Counted from the first letter of the stretch, positions 53,237 through 62,239 are shown. The stretch is DNA of 64,000 nucleotides from Microbulbifer sp. MKSA007 (GCA_032615215.1 CP128433.1:4014501-4078500), one strand, 5' to 3'. Notes: generated by a model from the letters alone, not told the origin. A program made the numbers and translations.

Positions 53237-54526
53237 ATGTCCGATAAAAAAGCGCACCTCACAGTCGATGGTATCGACGGCGCCCTTGAGATGCCAGTTC
53301 GCTCCGGCACCCTCGGCCCCGATGTTATTGATGTCGGCGGTCTGACCAGTAAAGGCTTATTTACTTACGACCCGGGCTTCGTATCTACCGCCTCATGTGA
53401 TTCCAAGATCACCTTTATTGATGGCGGCAAGGGCCAACTGCTGCACCGCGGCTACCCCATCGAGCAACTGGCAGAAAAATCCGATTACCTGGAAACCTGC
53501 TACCTGCTGATGAATGGCGAACTGCCCAACGCAGAAGAAAAGAAGAAGTATGTAGACACCATTATGTCTCACACCATGGTTCACGAATCCCTGGTGAGCT
53601 TCTTTAAAGGCTTCCGTTACGATGCCCACCCAATGGCGATGATGTGTGGCGTAGTCGGTGCCCTCGCTTCCTTCTATCACGACTCCCTGGATATCACCAA
53701 TCCGGAGCACCGCGAGATTTCCGCCCACCGCCTGATTGCCAAGATGCCAACCCTGGCAGCCATGTGCTACAAGCACTCCCAGGGCATGCCTTTCATGTAC
53801 CCGGACAATAGCCGCAGCTATTCCGAGAACTTCCTGCACATGATGTTTGGCAACCCCTGCGAGCCAAGCAAGATAGACCCGGTTGTCGCCAAGGCAATGG
53901 ACATCATCTTCCTGCTGCACGCAGACCACGAGCAGAATGCGTCCACCTCCACTGTCCGCCTGGCTGGCTCTTCTGGTGCCAATCCGTTCGCCTGTATTTC
54001 TTCCGGCATTGCCACTTTGTGGGGACCCGCTCACGGCGGTGCCAATGAAGCGGTATTGAACATGCTGCAGGAAATTGGCGACGAAAGCCGTATCGACGAA
54101 TTCGTGAAGCGCGCCAAAGATAAGAATGACCCCTTCCGCCTAATGGGCTTTGGTCACCGCGTCTACAAGAACTTCGATCCACGCTCCCGCGTAATGCAGG
54201 GCATCTGTGATGAAGTTTTGGGCGCCATGGGTGCAGAAAATGATCCTCTGCTGAAGATCGCCAAGAAGCTGGAGAAAATCGCCCTTGAGGACGATTACTT
54301 CGTAGAGAAGAAACTCTACCCGAACGTAGATTTCTACTCCGGCATTATTATGAAGGCTATCGGTATCCCCACCGATATGTTCACCGTAATTTTCGCCACC
54401 GGCCGTACTTCAGGCTGGATTGCACACTGGAATGAAATGATTTCCAATCCGTACAAAATTGGTCGTCCTCGCCAGCTGTATACCGGCTACCCGCAGCGCG
54501 ATTATGTACCGCTCGAGCAACGCTAA
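53237..54526 (+). CDS. gltA: Citrate synthase
   Basis: Type II (hexameric, NADH-sensitive) citrate synthase of 429 residues. Catalytic histidines are in LWGPAHGGANEAVLNML and GFGHRVYKNFDPR, and the first is preceded by NASTSTVRLAGSSGANPFA. The N-terminal beta domain typical of the gammaproteobacterial form is present. GGAG precedes the ATG, and a strong terminator follows. It is divergent from the sdh operon, the standard arrangement. Confidence 0.97.
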   Translation: MSDKKAHLTVDGIDGALEMPVRSGTLGPDVIDVGGLTSKGLFTYDPGFVSTASCDSKITFIDGGKGQLLHRGYPIEQLAEKSDYLETCYLLMNGELPNAEEKKKYVDTIMSHTMVHESLVSFFKGFRYDAHPMAMMCGVVGALASFYHDSLDITNPEHREISAHRLIAKMPTLAAMCYKHSQGMPFMYPDNSRSYSENFLHMMFGNPCEPSKIDPVVAKAMDIIFLLHADHEQNASTSTVRLAGSSGANPFACISSGIATLWGPAHGGANEAVLNMLQEIGDESRIDEFVKRAKDKNDPFRLMGFGHRVYKNFDPRSRVMQGICDEVLGAMGAENDPLLKIAKKLEKIALEDDYFVEKKLYPNVDFYSGIIMKAIGIPTDMFTVIFATGRTSGWIAHWNEMISNPYKIGRPRQLYTGYPQRDYVPLEQR

Positions 54527-54537
54527 GCTCAAGCAAT

Positions 54538-54568
54538 TAAAAAAACCCGGCTATGCCGGGTTTTTTTA
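54538..54568 (+). terminator. Intrinsic terminator after gltA
   Basis: AAAACCCGGCTATGCCGGGTTTT forms a perfect stem with a TAT-type loop and a long T run. It lies 12 bases after the gltA stop. Confidence 0.93.
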
Positions 54569-54843
54569 TTAATTAGATATTTAAATTTATTTTGATTCTA
54601 CCGGCAATAATCAACTGCATTTCGATAAAAATTAAAAAGCAAAGATCTAAAATGTGACACAAGTCCCACTTTGAAAATTTTGCTTTACTCGCCCCTTCCA
54701 TAACAGTTAAACCAACTGTCATCCAATGTAAAATCCGCCACGCCCGCCGGGACCCAAATAGCTTTGCTTTCTTTAAGTTACCCCCAACTTCGCGGCGCGA
54801 TCAAACCTAATAACAAACCTTTAAATTTACTGAGACTAAATTC

Positions 54844-55380
54844 ATGCTTAGTTTTATTTCTGGAATGTTCCGAAGTAACAAAACAGAAGACGCGGCGGAC
54901 CTTGAGGAAAAATATACTCGCAGCTCTTATGCAGGAGCTAAAGGTGCCCGCACAATCTCTTACGATCCCACTCTAATTAAAGCCCTTGAAGACGATCACC
55001 GCACCTTGATCAGTATTTTTCAGCGCATGTGGTCAGAGGGTTATGAGAAGCAGAACTACCGCCAGCTATCGCAGCTACTGACCCAATTTAAATCTGGCTT
55101 CCAGGCCCATCTAATCAAAGAAAATGTACGTTTTTACGTATACCTGGAGCAAGCACTGGCTGGCGATGCCCACACACTGCAAGTAGTTAAAGATTTCCGC
55201 ACCGATATGAATGAAATTGCAAATGCTGTTGTGCAATTTTGCAAGCGCTATAACCACGAAGCCTTCACTCCTGAAATGGTTCGCGACTTCAAAATGGATT
55301 ATCAGAAAATCGGTGAAGCGCTAACTCGTCGTACTGCCCTAGAAGAAAAAGAACTCTACGTCCTTTACCAGCCCTCCTAA
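54844..55380 (+). CDS. Hemerythrin-like (HHE) domain protein
   Basis: A 178-residue helical protein. The sequence KALEDDHRTLISIFQRMW, then FQAHLIKENVRFYVYLEQAL (His89 and Glu93), followed by later helices, fits the four-helix HHE/hemerythrin fold, but not every iron ligand of the canonical set can be placed. In this class iron or oxygen/NO binding is expected but not proved. The last helix (GEALTRRTALEEKELYVLYQ) also recalls the Rsd/AlgQ anti-sigma fold, an alternative reading. It is a single gene between gltA and the electron-transfer operon, with a weak ribosome binding site. Confidence 0.6.
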   Translation: MLSFISGMFRSNKTEDAADLEEKYTRSSYAGAKGARTISYDPTLIKALEDDHRTLISIFQRMWSEGYEKQNYRQLSQLLTQFKSGFQAHLIKENVRFYVYLEQALAGDAHTLQVVKDFRTDMNEIANAVVQFCKRYNHEAFTPEMVRDFKMDYQKIGEALTRRTALEEKELYVLYQPS

Positions 55381-55868
55381 AAGCAACGTTTAGTTTTTTT
55401 ATCAGGAGTAGTGAGATATTTAACCTAGGAATGCCGATAGGAAACAAATCTTTACAATAGGCATACTATTTTACAGTCCGCAGCCCACAAGGACGGGGCC
55501 GCATATTTTTTGGCCGCTCAGCGGTCACAAAGTAACTGGAAAGCACTCCCCTCACCCCACCAATTTTTCACAGCCAAATTAAATTTAAGCACTGAATTTG
55601 GGCAAGATACATTTAGCCCCCCAAAAAAACTGTGCGCATCAGTTAAATCCAGCCTTATTTTCCGACCTGACCTTACTTTACACCCAATTCTCTATCGTCA
55701 TGTTCTAATCGGTACTAGACGTTTATTTAATTTTGTTTAAACATATAGGGATTAGAATTCAAAAAAACACCTAAGAGTGGGATATTAGTCTAAGAAAATT
55801 AGCAGGCCATCTGGCAGACAAATTAAAAATACAAAGACTAATAGAAAATCAAAGCAGTCGGGGGAGGT
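55381..55868. other. Intergenic region before the electron-transfer operon
   Basis: A 488-base AT-rich spacer. It must hold the promoter of the operon at 55869, whose ribosome binding site is GGGGGAGG. I see no NsrR-type or FNR-type box and no gene; a 76-codon frame at 55510-55740 has no ribosome binding site or family match. Confidence 0.5.
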
Positions 55869-57896
55869 ATGACTGAGCTAGACGACACACTTGTCGAGCA
55901 ATTACCAAGCGGCATCCACACTAATGATAACAGTTACCCAATTTATGTAATTATCGGTACTGGTCCGGTGGGTGTGCGTTGTGCACAAAAATTATTAGAA
56001 TTCTGTGATGAAGCTCAAATTGTTATCTATGGAGCAGAAACAGAGTCTCCCTACAACCGGGTTAAACTTTCTCAATATCTATCAAGCCATGTAGAGTTGG
56101 AGGAGCTTGATAACCCTATTCTCAGTCAAAGTGACCACCGCCTGGCAGAATATATTGACCGTAAAATAGTCTCTATTGATCGCTCCAAAAAAACAGTCAC
56201 CGATGCTGCAGGGAATATACAACCTTATTCCAAGCTAATAATAGCGACTGGATCAAATCCTATTATTCCGAAGATTCCGGGTGCGGATCTGCCTGGTGTT
56301 TACCCTTTTCGAAGTCTGCGTAACACCAATGATTTACTTGAGTTAAGGGAGCAGAATGCAGACATCTGTGTTATCGGTGCTGGTGCTCTGGGCCTTGAAG
56401 CTGCAACCGCGTTAAAAACACCTAAAAACAACATCACTTTACAATCCAGAGGACACTTACTCAGCGGGCTCCTGGGTGAAGAAGGAGAGGAGTTCCTAAA
56501 GTCCGCACTCACTGCACTGGGTGTAGAGTTAAAAATTTCGGACTCCCTAACATCCATTGAAGAGAGCGATAGCAAGCGCCTACTCACTTTTGAAAGTGGC
56601 GAAAAAATTCCCGTCGACGCTATCGTGTTGTGCACTGGAATTAAGCCGGAAATTAGCCTGGCCGAACAGAGCGGACTTTCAACTAAACGCGGAATCGTAG
56701 TCAATGAATGGATGCAAACTTCCGACCCGGATATTTACGCCGTAGGCGAGTGCGCTGAGTTTGACAAGAAAGTCTACCAATTGGTCCGACCGGGCTACGA
56801 ACAAGCTGAAAGCTGCTGCTCACATATTCGTCGCAACCATAGCGGTAAATCTCTCTCGCAGCCCTACTCCGGCACTTATACCGATATTCAGCTGAAAATT
56901 GCCCATATTCCCTGCGGAATAATGGGAGAGGTAACCCCGGAAAACCTCAATCAGCAAGAGGGCGTTGAGAGCCATGTCTATCGCAATCGTTTTAAGGGGA
57001 TCTATAGACGCTTATTTATCAAAGGCGAATACATCGTTGGGGCCATTTATATTGGCAGCTGGGATGAAGCCAATGAATTGCGTCAGACTGTAGCACAGGA
57101 ACAAAAAATCTCTCTGCGCACACTGAAAGACTTTGAAAGCGAAGGGCGAGTGTTTGCCAAAAAAAGCGGCAATAGCATTAAAGATTTTCCCGATAGTTAT
57201 CTAGTCTGCCAGTGCAACTCTGTCACCAAAGGGGAATTATGCAAGGCTATTTCCGCTGGGAAGCGCAATTTAAATGAGCTGCAACAAGCGACAACAGCCG
57301 GGTCTGTTTGTGGTAGTTGCCGCCCACTAATGGCTGAGCTTCTGGATGTGCCAGCTCCCAACTTGGTAATGCGGCACTCCAAGGGGATATTGATAACTTC
57401 TGTTCTGTCATTAATCCTGATAGCCCTGGCTTTCCTGATGCCGCCAGCTCCAGTTTCCCCCTCAGTACAGACTGCACTTTTTTGGGAAAAGCTCTGGTAC
57501 GACAATTTTTGGAAGCAGGTTACGGGCTATACCATTCTCGCTATGTGCTTGTTTACTGCCGCTCTCAGTATCAGGAAACGTTGGAATAAACTTAGCCTTG
57601 GGCATGTCGATCACTGGCGCTATGCACACAGCGTTACAGGTTTAATCGCTCTACTTGCTCTCGCTGTACATTCAGGCTTCCGCCTTGGTGAAAACCTGAA
57701 TTTGGCATTGATGCTGGTATTTCTAACTGCAACCGCAACTGGTTCTCTCGTCGGCGTTTTTATGGCGCGCAACCACCACTGGACTGACCTGAAACTTCGC
57801 GAACACCGAAAATGGTGGTCCCGAGTTCACTATGCCCTGCTCTGGGCCTTACCGGTCCTTCTCGCCTACCATATTTTTGCGGTTTATTACTTCTAG
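55869..57896 (+). CDS. NAD(P)H-flavin / Bfd-type [2Fe-2S] / b-type cytochrome fusion protein
   Basis: A 675-residue fusion. Residues 24-400 form a NirB-like FAD/NAD(P)-binding oxidoreductase (IIGTGPVGVRCAQ, ATGSNPIIPKIPGA, VIGAGALGLEAATAL, AVGECAEF). Residues 445-490 form a Bfd-like [2Fe-2S] domain with Cys447, Cys449, Cys481 and Cys484. The C-terminal part has five hydrophobic segments near 507-524, 552-568, 588-603, 613-633 and 653-672, with His at 579, 582, 587, 601, 636, 637, 646, 654 and 668, suited to binding b hemes. The siroheme nitrite reductase half of NirB is missing. It would move electrons from cytoplasmic NAD(P)H into the membrane. The next gene starts directly after its stop. 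Confidence 0.8.
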   Translation: MTELDDTLVEQLPSGIHTNDNSYPIYVIIGTGPVGVRCAQKLLEFCDEAQIVIYGAETESPYNRVKLSQYLSSHVELEELDNPILSQSDHRLAEYIDRKIVSIDRSKKTVTDAAGNIQPYSKLIIATGSNPIIPKIPGADLPGVYPFRSLRNTNDLLELREQNADICVIGAGALGLEAATALKTPKNNITLQSRGHLLSGLLGEEGEEFLKSALTALGVELKISDSLTSIEESDSKRLLTFESGEKIPVDAIVLCTGIKPEISLAEQSGLSTKRGIVVNEWMQTSDPDIYAVGECAEFDKKVYQLVRPGYEQAESCCSHIRRNHSGKSLSQPYSGTYTDIQLKIAHIPCGIMGEVTPENLNQQEGVESHVYRNRFKGIYRRLFIKGEYIVGAIYIGSWDEANELRQTVAQEQKISLRTLKDFESEGRVFAKKSGNSIKDFPDSYLVCQCNSVTKGELCKAISAGKRNLNELQQATTAGSVCGSCRPLMAELLDVPAPNLVMRHSKGILITSVLSLILIALAFLMPPAPVSPSVQTALFWEKLWYDNFWKQVTGYTILAMCLFTAALSIRKRWNKLSLGHVDHWRYAHSVTGLIALLALAVHSGFRLGENLNLALMLVFLTATATGSLVGVFMARNHHWTDLKLREHRKWWSRVHYALLWALPVLLAYHIFAVYYF

Positions 57897-59249
57897 ATGA
57901 AATCATATCAATTTAAATTCTGGCATTACGGTGTATTGCTAACGCTGGCTATCGGCTCTGCGGTGGCATACAACCTTAACGTTGACGATAAATCTCTATT
58001 TATCAGTGGAGATGCCACGCACGGTCACCATCAAATTGAGCTGGCTTGTACTTCCTGCCATACCGATGGCTTTGCCGGTGAGGATGCTGTTCAGCAAGCT
58101 TGCCTGAATTGCCATGCGGAAGAACTGGAGCTTGTAGACGACTCACACCCCCGGCAGAAATTTTTAGATCCGCGCAATGCTGTACTTCTGGAGACTCTTG
58201 ACGCCCGGCTATGTGTAAGTTGTCACACTGAGCACAAACCACAAATCACCGGAGAGATGGGAGTAACCCTGGCGGGCGACTTTTGCTTTCACTGCCACAG
58301 CGATATTGCCGAAGAGCGCAGTAGTCACAAAGACCTGGGATTTGAAACCTGCGCAAGTGCGGGCTGCCACAACTATCACGATAATGGCTCCCTCTATGAA
58401 GACTTCCTTATCGCCCATGTTGATCAACCTGATCTATTGGAAACTGCAAAGCTTCCCGCTCGTACAGCAGTTCAGTCCTGGCTAAATGAGCATTCAGATA
58501 AAGCCCCTTTAAAAGTTAGCGAAGCAGACATTAGCAGCTCTAGCCAGACTGCAGAAATCGCAACGGTCTGGGCACAGAGTATTCACGCACAAACAGAGGT
58601 GAACTGCAGCAGCTGTCACGTCGATGGGCAAATGCTATTCAGTAGCGTTGAGATTGTCGAGCAATGTGCTAGTTGCCACAGCGATCAAAAAGAATCCTTC
58701 ACTCAAGGAAAACATGGAATGCGCATGTCCAACAAGCTGGAAGAAGGCTTTATCCAGCAGGTCGGTGCCATCTCCCCGCAACAGGCCCGCCTTCCCATGA
58801 ATACCAGCGCAACGGATGAATTGAGCTGTGTCAGTTGTCACGGGCCCCATGAAGTAAATCTGCAATTTGCCGCTGTAGAGGCTTGCCTGGGTTGCCACAG
58901 TGATGAGCACAGTCTCTCTTACAAAGAGTCCCCTCACTTCGATACCTGGAATTCAAACCCAGAGGGTGGCGTAAGCTGTGCCAGCTGCCATTTACCACGG
59001 GAAACCCATGGCGAACAGGTTGTAGTTAACCATAATCAAAATCATAACCTTCGCCCCAATGAAAAAATGATGCCCGTTTGCCTGAGCTGTCATGGAGCCG
59101 AATTCTCCCTTGCTGCCCTGGCTGACAAAACTCTGATTAACAATAATTTCAAGCATAAACCCGCAGAGAAGCATGAAACCTTCGAGCTGATCCGCGAGCG
59201 TATTGCAAGGATTACCAAAAGCAAAAACAAGCAAAATCAATCCCAATAG
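57897..59249 (+). CDS. Undecaheme c-type cytochrome, membrane-anchored
   Basis: A 450-residue exported cytochrome with ten CxxCH heme motifs (CTSCH, CLNCH, CVSCH, CFHCH, CSSCH, CASCH, CVSCH, CLGCH, CASCH, CLSCH) and one CxxxxCH variant (CASAGCH), so up to eleven hemes. The N-terminal hydrophobic segment (YGVLLTLAIGSAVAYNL) can be an uncleaved anchor. Many extra histidines can serve as distal ligands. No catalytic domain of known multiheme nitrite or hydroxylamine enzymes can be recognised, and the fold is probably an electron wire. ATG abuts the previous stop (TAGATG), so translation is coupled. It would accept electrons from the b-cytochrome partner in the periplasm. Confidence 0.85.
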   Translation: MKSYQFKFWHYGVLLTLAIGSAVAYNLNVDDKSLFISGDATHGHHQIELACTSCHTDGFAGEDAVQQACLNCHAEELELVDDSHPRQKFLDPRNAVLLETLDARLCVSCHTEHKPQITGEMGVTLAGDFCFHCHSDIAEERSSHKDLGFETCASAGCHNYHDNGSLYEDFLIAHVDQPDLLETAKLPARTAVQSWLNEHSDKAPLKVSEADISSSSQTAEIATVWAQSIHAQTEVNCSSCHVDGQMLFSSVEIVEQCASCHSDQKESFTQGKHGMRMSNKLEEGFIQQVGAISPQQARLPMNTSATDELSCVSCHGPHEVNLQFAAVEACLGCHSDEHSLSYKESPHFDTWNSNPEGGVSCASCHLPRETHGEQVVVNHNQNHNLRPNEKMMPVCLSCHGAEFSLAALADKTLINNNFKHKPAEKHETFELIRERIARITKSKNKQNQSQ

Positions 59250-59260
59250 GAGGGGAAAAT

Positions 59261-59809
59261 ATGCGTATTGCCGCTTGTATTATCGCTGGACTGGCACTGC
59301 TCACCGGCTGTGAGAAAAACCAGGGAGTTGCTCCGGAGCGAATGGCGGATGCCATCTTTGCCGTTATCGAGGCAGACAGGGCCAACTACACCAACAAGGT
59401 TGTAAACCGCCTGCAGAACGAGGAGAAAATCCTCGACGCTGATGAGCACTGGCAAGATAAGAAATTGCTACCACTCCCCGCGCAGATGATGCGTATGGGA
59501 GCTGAGCGTGTTGCCGAAAATGAGTCTGGCTTTAACTATGCCCTGCTCTCTCTGTGGCCAATCAACAAGCAAAACAAACCGCGCACTGAGATGGAAAAAG
59601 AGGGCTTGCAGTACGTAATCGACAACCCAGGGAAAAACTTTTACGGCCGCGAAAAACTAGGTGATACCGAGTACTTCACTGCAGTATATGCGGATGTAGG
59701 TGTTTCACCTGCTTGTGTGAGCTGTCACAACGATCACGTAGACAGCCCGCGCACTGACTTTGAGCTGGGCCACACTATGGGTGGTGTTGTTATCCGAATC
59801 CCACTCTGA
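59261..59809 (+). CDS. Tll0287-like (DUF3365) monoheme lipoprotein
   Basis: A 182-residue protein with a lipobox (LLTGC, Cys17) and a single c-type heme motif CVSCH at residues 152-156, of the DUF3365/Tll0287-like heme sensor fold. Domain landmarks are NKVVNRLQNEEKIL, LPLPAQMMRMGAERVAE and FYGREKLGDTEYFTAVYAD. Family members often sit in sensor kinases or chemoreceptors as redox or gas sensors; a lipid-anchored periplasmic version as an electron carrier is less common. It follows the undecaheme gene by 11 bases, with a GGAGG site. Confidence 0.85.
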   Translation: MRIAACIIAGLALLTGCEKNQGVAPERMADAIFAVIEADRANYTNKVVNRLQNEEKILDADEHWQDKKLLPLPAQMMRMGAERVAENESGFNYALLSLWPINKQNKPRTEMEKEGLQYVIDNPGKNFYGREKLGDTEYFTAVYADVGVSPACVSCHNDHVDSPRTDFELGHTMGGVVIRIPL

Positions 59810-60177
59810 TCAGTTAGTTAGTAGATAGTTGCGTCCGACTTTCGAGTCGGGCAACTCTCTCACAAAATATTTCCGGCGGATATTAGTCGGTGAGAACTGA
59901 GTTTAGAATAATTTAAAAGAGTGGCGGCCGAATTCGTTTCGACCGCTCCCTCTTTTAAGCTGACTGGCTCTACTCCCGCTACTACCTCGCTGAAATCATT
60001 CAGACCAGTGGTTACCCGCTGTGGGCCTATTTCCGGGTCAGTCCAGTCTCCATTACGGCCCGCTTTTTCTTGGGCTTCGCTCCGCAAAGCACACCTAGGC
60101 ATTACTATATTAATGTCAAAGTCCCGCAGAGCAAACCGACCAAGGTGATTGCAATACTGGGAAAACCTGCTAAAAGG
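59810..60177. other. Intergenic region with no recognised gene
   Basis: A 368-base spacer after the electron-transfer operon. Two overlapping open frames of about 75 and 80 codons lie on opposite strands but are mirror images of each other and have no ribosome binding site. I see no terminator with a T run. Confidence 0.4.
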
Positions 60178-60387
60178 TCAGCGCAGTGGATCAATAAGCC
60201 CCTGCAATCCCGCTACTTTTATCTCCAAGGCTAATGCCATCAACTGTCCTAGACGCCCCTCTGGAAACCCCTTTTTTGCGAACCAAAGCAGGTACTCCTC
60301 AGGCAAATCTATTAAAACCCGGCCCGAGTATTTTCCAAATGGCATTTTGAGTCGAGCCAGTTCTACCAAGTCTTGTTTTTCGAACAC
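60178..60387 (-). CDS. DUF3820 family protein
   Basis: A 69-residue cytoplasmic protein with the family blocks LARLKMPFGKYSGRVLIDLPEEYLLWF (adjoining stretches) and GFPEGRLGQLMALALEIK. Function unknown; relatives are annotated as putative quorum-sensing-regulated factors. I choose the GTG at 60387 with a TAGGTGG site eight bases before it; a GTG at 60399 gives 73 residues. Confidence 0.75.
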   Translation of the reverse strand: MFEKQDLVELARLKMPFGKYSGRVLIDLPEEYLLWFAKKGFPEGRLGQLMALALEIKVAGLQGLIDPLR

Positions 60388-60535
60388 CTTAACAACCACC
60401 TAAATATCGACAAAAAAAGGGAATGAAACTCCCAATTTGGATTTGTTGCCAGTGCATGCGGACTCTACACTGGCTCCGAAATAGTCGGCCTGCGCCGATT
60501 CTTTATACCTCAACCTTCCAGTAACAGAGGTGTCT

Positions 60536-60805
60536 ATGCGTATCAAAGCTATCAAATATCTCAGCTTGGCCGCAGTATTGACTGCAAGCCTTGGAGTTAC
60601 GGGCTGCGCCAATATGAGTGATACCGACCGCCGAATCGGCACCGGTGTCGGTATAGGCGCAGTAACAGGTGCCTTGATCAGTGGCGGGCGCCCTGGTGGC
60701 ACTGCCGCAGGTGCGGTTATTGGTGCCGGTGCAGGCTACCTCTATGATAGGGAAAGAAAGCGCAGAGATTACTATCGTTATCGCGGTCGCTACTATCGTT
60801 ATTAA
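60536..60805 (+). CDS. Glycine-zipper lipoprotein
   Basis: An 89-residue envelope protein. A signal ends at a lipobox (GVTGC, Cys23) and is followed by a glycine-zipper 2TM-type stretch (GTGVGIGAVTGALI, then GGTAAGAVIGAGAGYLYD) and a Tyr/Arg-rich basic tail (DYYRYRGRYYRY). This is the layout of small OsmB/SlyB-like glycine-zipper proteins with membrane stress roles. The ATG at 60536 has an AGAGG site; a GTG two codons earlier is less likely. Confidence 0.75.
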   Translation: MRIKAIKYLSLAAVLTASLGVTGCANMSDTDRRIGTGVGIGAVTGALISGGRPGGTAAGAVIGAGAGYLYDRERKRRDYYRYRGRYYRY

Positions 60806-61067
60806 TTCGCTGCTGCTTTTAAGTTGTTAATCAGTATCGTGCGGGTTCGTAGTACTTCGATACTCGCACTACTCAGGCAGGGAAGCCGACTCCCGATTAA
60901 ACTGATTCCTTTAAGACAAAATTGACACAATCCTCGCTTTCGTTTTGCCACAGCACTCATAACGATATTCAGTAACCATCTCCCAGAACAAGGAGTTGCG
61001 CTTGTGCAGGAGCAATAAATTTGTGCGCTGAGTATTTCCCTACTCCAGGAAGCACTCCCAATACCCC

Positions 61068-61145
61068 CTAAAACCTAAAAGTCAGACCAACGTGCATTGA
61101 GTGGCTATCCTGATATAGGGTGAAAGGAAATTGAAGATCGGCTTT
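61068..61145 (-). pseudogene. Possible 3' remnant of an outer-membrane beta-barrel gene
   Basis: On the minus strand a short frame ends FPFTLYQDSHSMHVGLTFRF and stop. An alternating hydrophobic strand with a final Phe is the classic C-terminal signature of outer-membrane beta-barrels. In-frame stops lie just upstream and neighbouring frames hold other fragments (QFSIQSLEYSY), so only a remnant is left. The original family cannot be named, and a chance match is possible. The rest of the spacer between 60806 and 61262 contains nothing I recognise. Confidence 0.3.
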
Positions 61146-61262
61146 TCATCTGGTGGGATAAAAAGCCCCTTATGTAATAAAGATCCTAGAGTATGAATAT
61201 TCCAGGCTTTGAATGGAAAACTGTACTTTTTCTCCCTCAAGCAAATATTAGATAAGCCTAAC

Positions 61263-61730
61263 CTAGGGACCTTGCTGCGCCCTCTCAGTTTTCGCAGGAA
61301 AAGCTAGTATATTGATAAGGTCAGTCTGACTCGGGCCTGATACCAGGTCTTCCAAGGTGTATTGCTCCAAACAAATAAAAAAATTTTCCATAGCCTCGGC
61401 GAACATTTTCTTTAACCTACACGCAGGAGTTATGACACATTGATTATTTGTCCCAAAGCATTCTACTAACACGGTATCTTGCTCCAATAATCGAACTAGC
61501 TCTCCAACATTAATGTCTTCAGGAGTTCGGCTTAGCCGAATGCCACCATACTTACCCCGGGTTGCAATCAAGTAGCCTTTGAGATTCAACTCTTGTACCA
61601 CCTTCATTAGGTGGTTTTTAGATATTTGGTAGCGCTCAGCAACTTCTCTGATGGTTACTAACTCTCGATCCTGTATAGCAAGGTACATCAACACTCGCAA
61701 AGAGTAGTCGGTAAATTGCGTGATCTTCAT
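61263..61730 (-). CDS. nsrR: Rrf2-family nitric oxide sensor repressor
   Basis: A 155-residue Rrf2 regulator with an N-terminal winged helix (ITQFTDYSLRVLMYLA, with SKNHLMKVVQELNLKGYL as recognition region and RGKYGGIRLSR in the wing) and three cluster cysteines at 91, 98 and 104 in ECFGTNNQCVITPACRLKK. This spacing matches NsrR, whose [Fe-S] cluster reacts with NO to release repression. It is divergent from norB, and twin NsrR-type boxes lie in front of it. I start at the ATG at 61730 with a GAGGGA site. Confidence 0.92.
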   Translation of the reverse strand: MKITQFTDYSLRVLMYLAIQDRELVTIREVAERYQISKNHLMKVVQELNLKGYLIATRGKYGGIRLSRTPEDINVGELVRLLEQDTVLVECFGTNNQCVITPACRLKKMFAEAMENFFICLEQYTLEDLVSGPSQTDLINILAFPAKTERAQQGP

Positions 61731-61781
61731 TGGCAAAGTCCCTCATTGTGAAGCCAAGAATTTTCATCCCTTGAAAATTTA

Positions 61782-61804
61782 AAGATGCATCTAGTTTACA
61801 TCAT
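61782..61804. promoter_or_regulatory. NsrR box 1
   Basis: AAGATGCATCT then one base then GTTTACATCAT follows the 11-1-11 NsrR inverted repeat (AAGATGCATTT-N-AAATGCATCTT). The left half is near perfect and the right half is degenerate. It lies about 52 bases before the nsrR start, so it fits autoregulation. Confidence 0.6.
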
Positions 61805-61832
61805 TGGGATTTAGGTGTAAATTGCCACGCAA

Positions 61833-61855
61833 AAGATGCATCTTATATGCATGTA
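61833..61855. promoter_or_regulatory. NsrR box 2
   Basis: AAGATGCATCT then one base then ATATGCATGTA, an 11-1-11 element with a stronger right half than box 1. Box 1 starts 51 bases earlier. The pair lies in the divergent region of nsrR and norB, about 640 bases before norB. Confidence 0.7.
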
Positions 61856-61873
61856 TAGATAAAGGGGTAGAGA

Positions 61874-62107
61874 ATGCTCAGTCTCAAATGTTCGTTCAAC
61901 CTAGCCCTTAGGCTGCGGTTACAGCCGAATGTGCTATTTATGACTGCCCCAAAAGCTATTAGAGGAATTTCGAGCGAAAGCACCCTGAAGTCAGAGGCTG
62001 CTTTCCTGAATTCAAGGTCGCTAATTAATCCAAGAGGCCGAGAAGTGAACATCGATATATTCGCTTACGTAAACTCTACCCAGGAGCGGCAGATTAACAA
62101 CGATTAA
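61874..62107 (+). CDS. Possible small protein after the NsrR boxes
   Basis: A 77-codon frame starts just past box 2 with an AAGGGG site (spacing about 7). The product has no recognisable domain. It might be a leader peptide or a chance frame in the long norB upstream region. Confidence 0.2.
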   Translation: MLSLKCSFNLALRLRLQPNVLFMTAPKAIRGISSESTLKSEAAFLNSRSLINPRGREVNIDIFAYVNSTQERQINND

Positions 62108-62182
62108 TGGTCACTTTTCATTACCCAAATACAAGGTATCAGTCACCTAAAAATTCAATGTCTTACAAGACCAAACATTATT

Positions 62183-62201
62183 TTGAGAAACCCATTCTCA
62201 A
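62183..62201. promoter_or_regulatory. Palindrome upstream of norB
   Basis: TTGAGAA-ACCCA-TTCTCAA is a perfect 7-5-7 inverted repeat. It does not match the standard FNR, NorR or NsrR consensus. It lies 39 bases before a small frame with a strong ribosome binding site and about 300 bases before norB. Confidence 0.4.
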
Positions 62202-62239
62202 TTTGATTTATTCAAGCAACACAAGGAAAAGGAGAGTTT

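Noticed and set aside
55510..55740. A 76-codon frame in the spacer before the electron-transfer operon
   Set aside because: No ribosome binding site and no similarity to known small proteins; judged chance.
62203..62215. TTGATTTATTCAA as an FNR box before norB
   Set aside because: The half sites are separated by three bases, not the four of the FNR consensus, and the second half does not read ATCAA.
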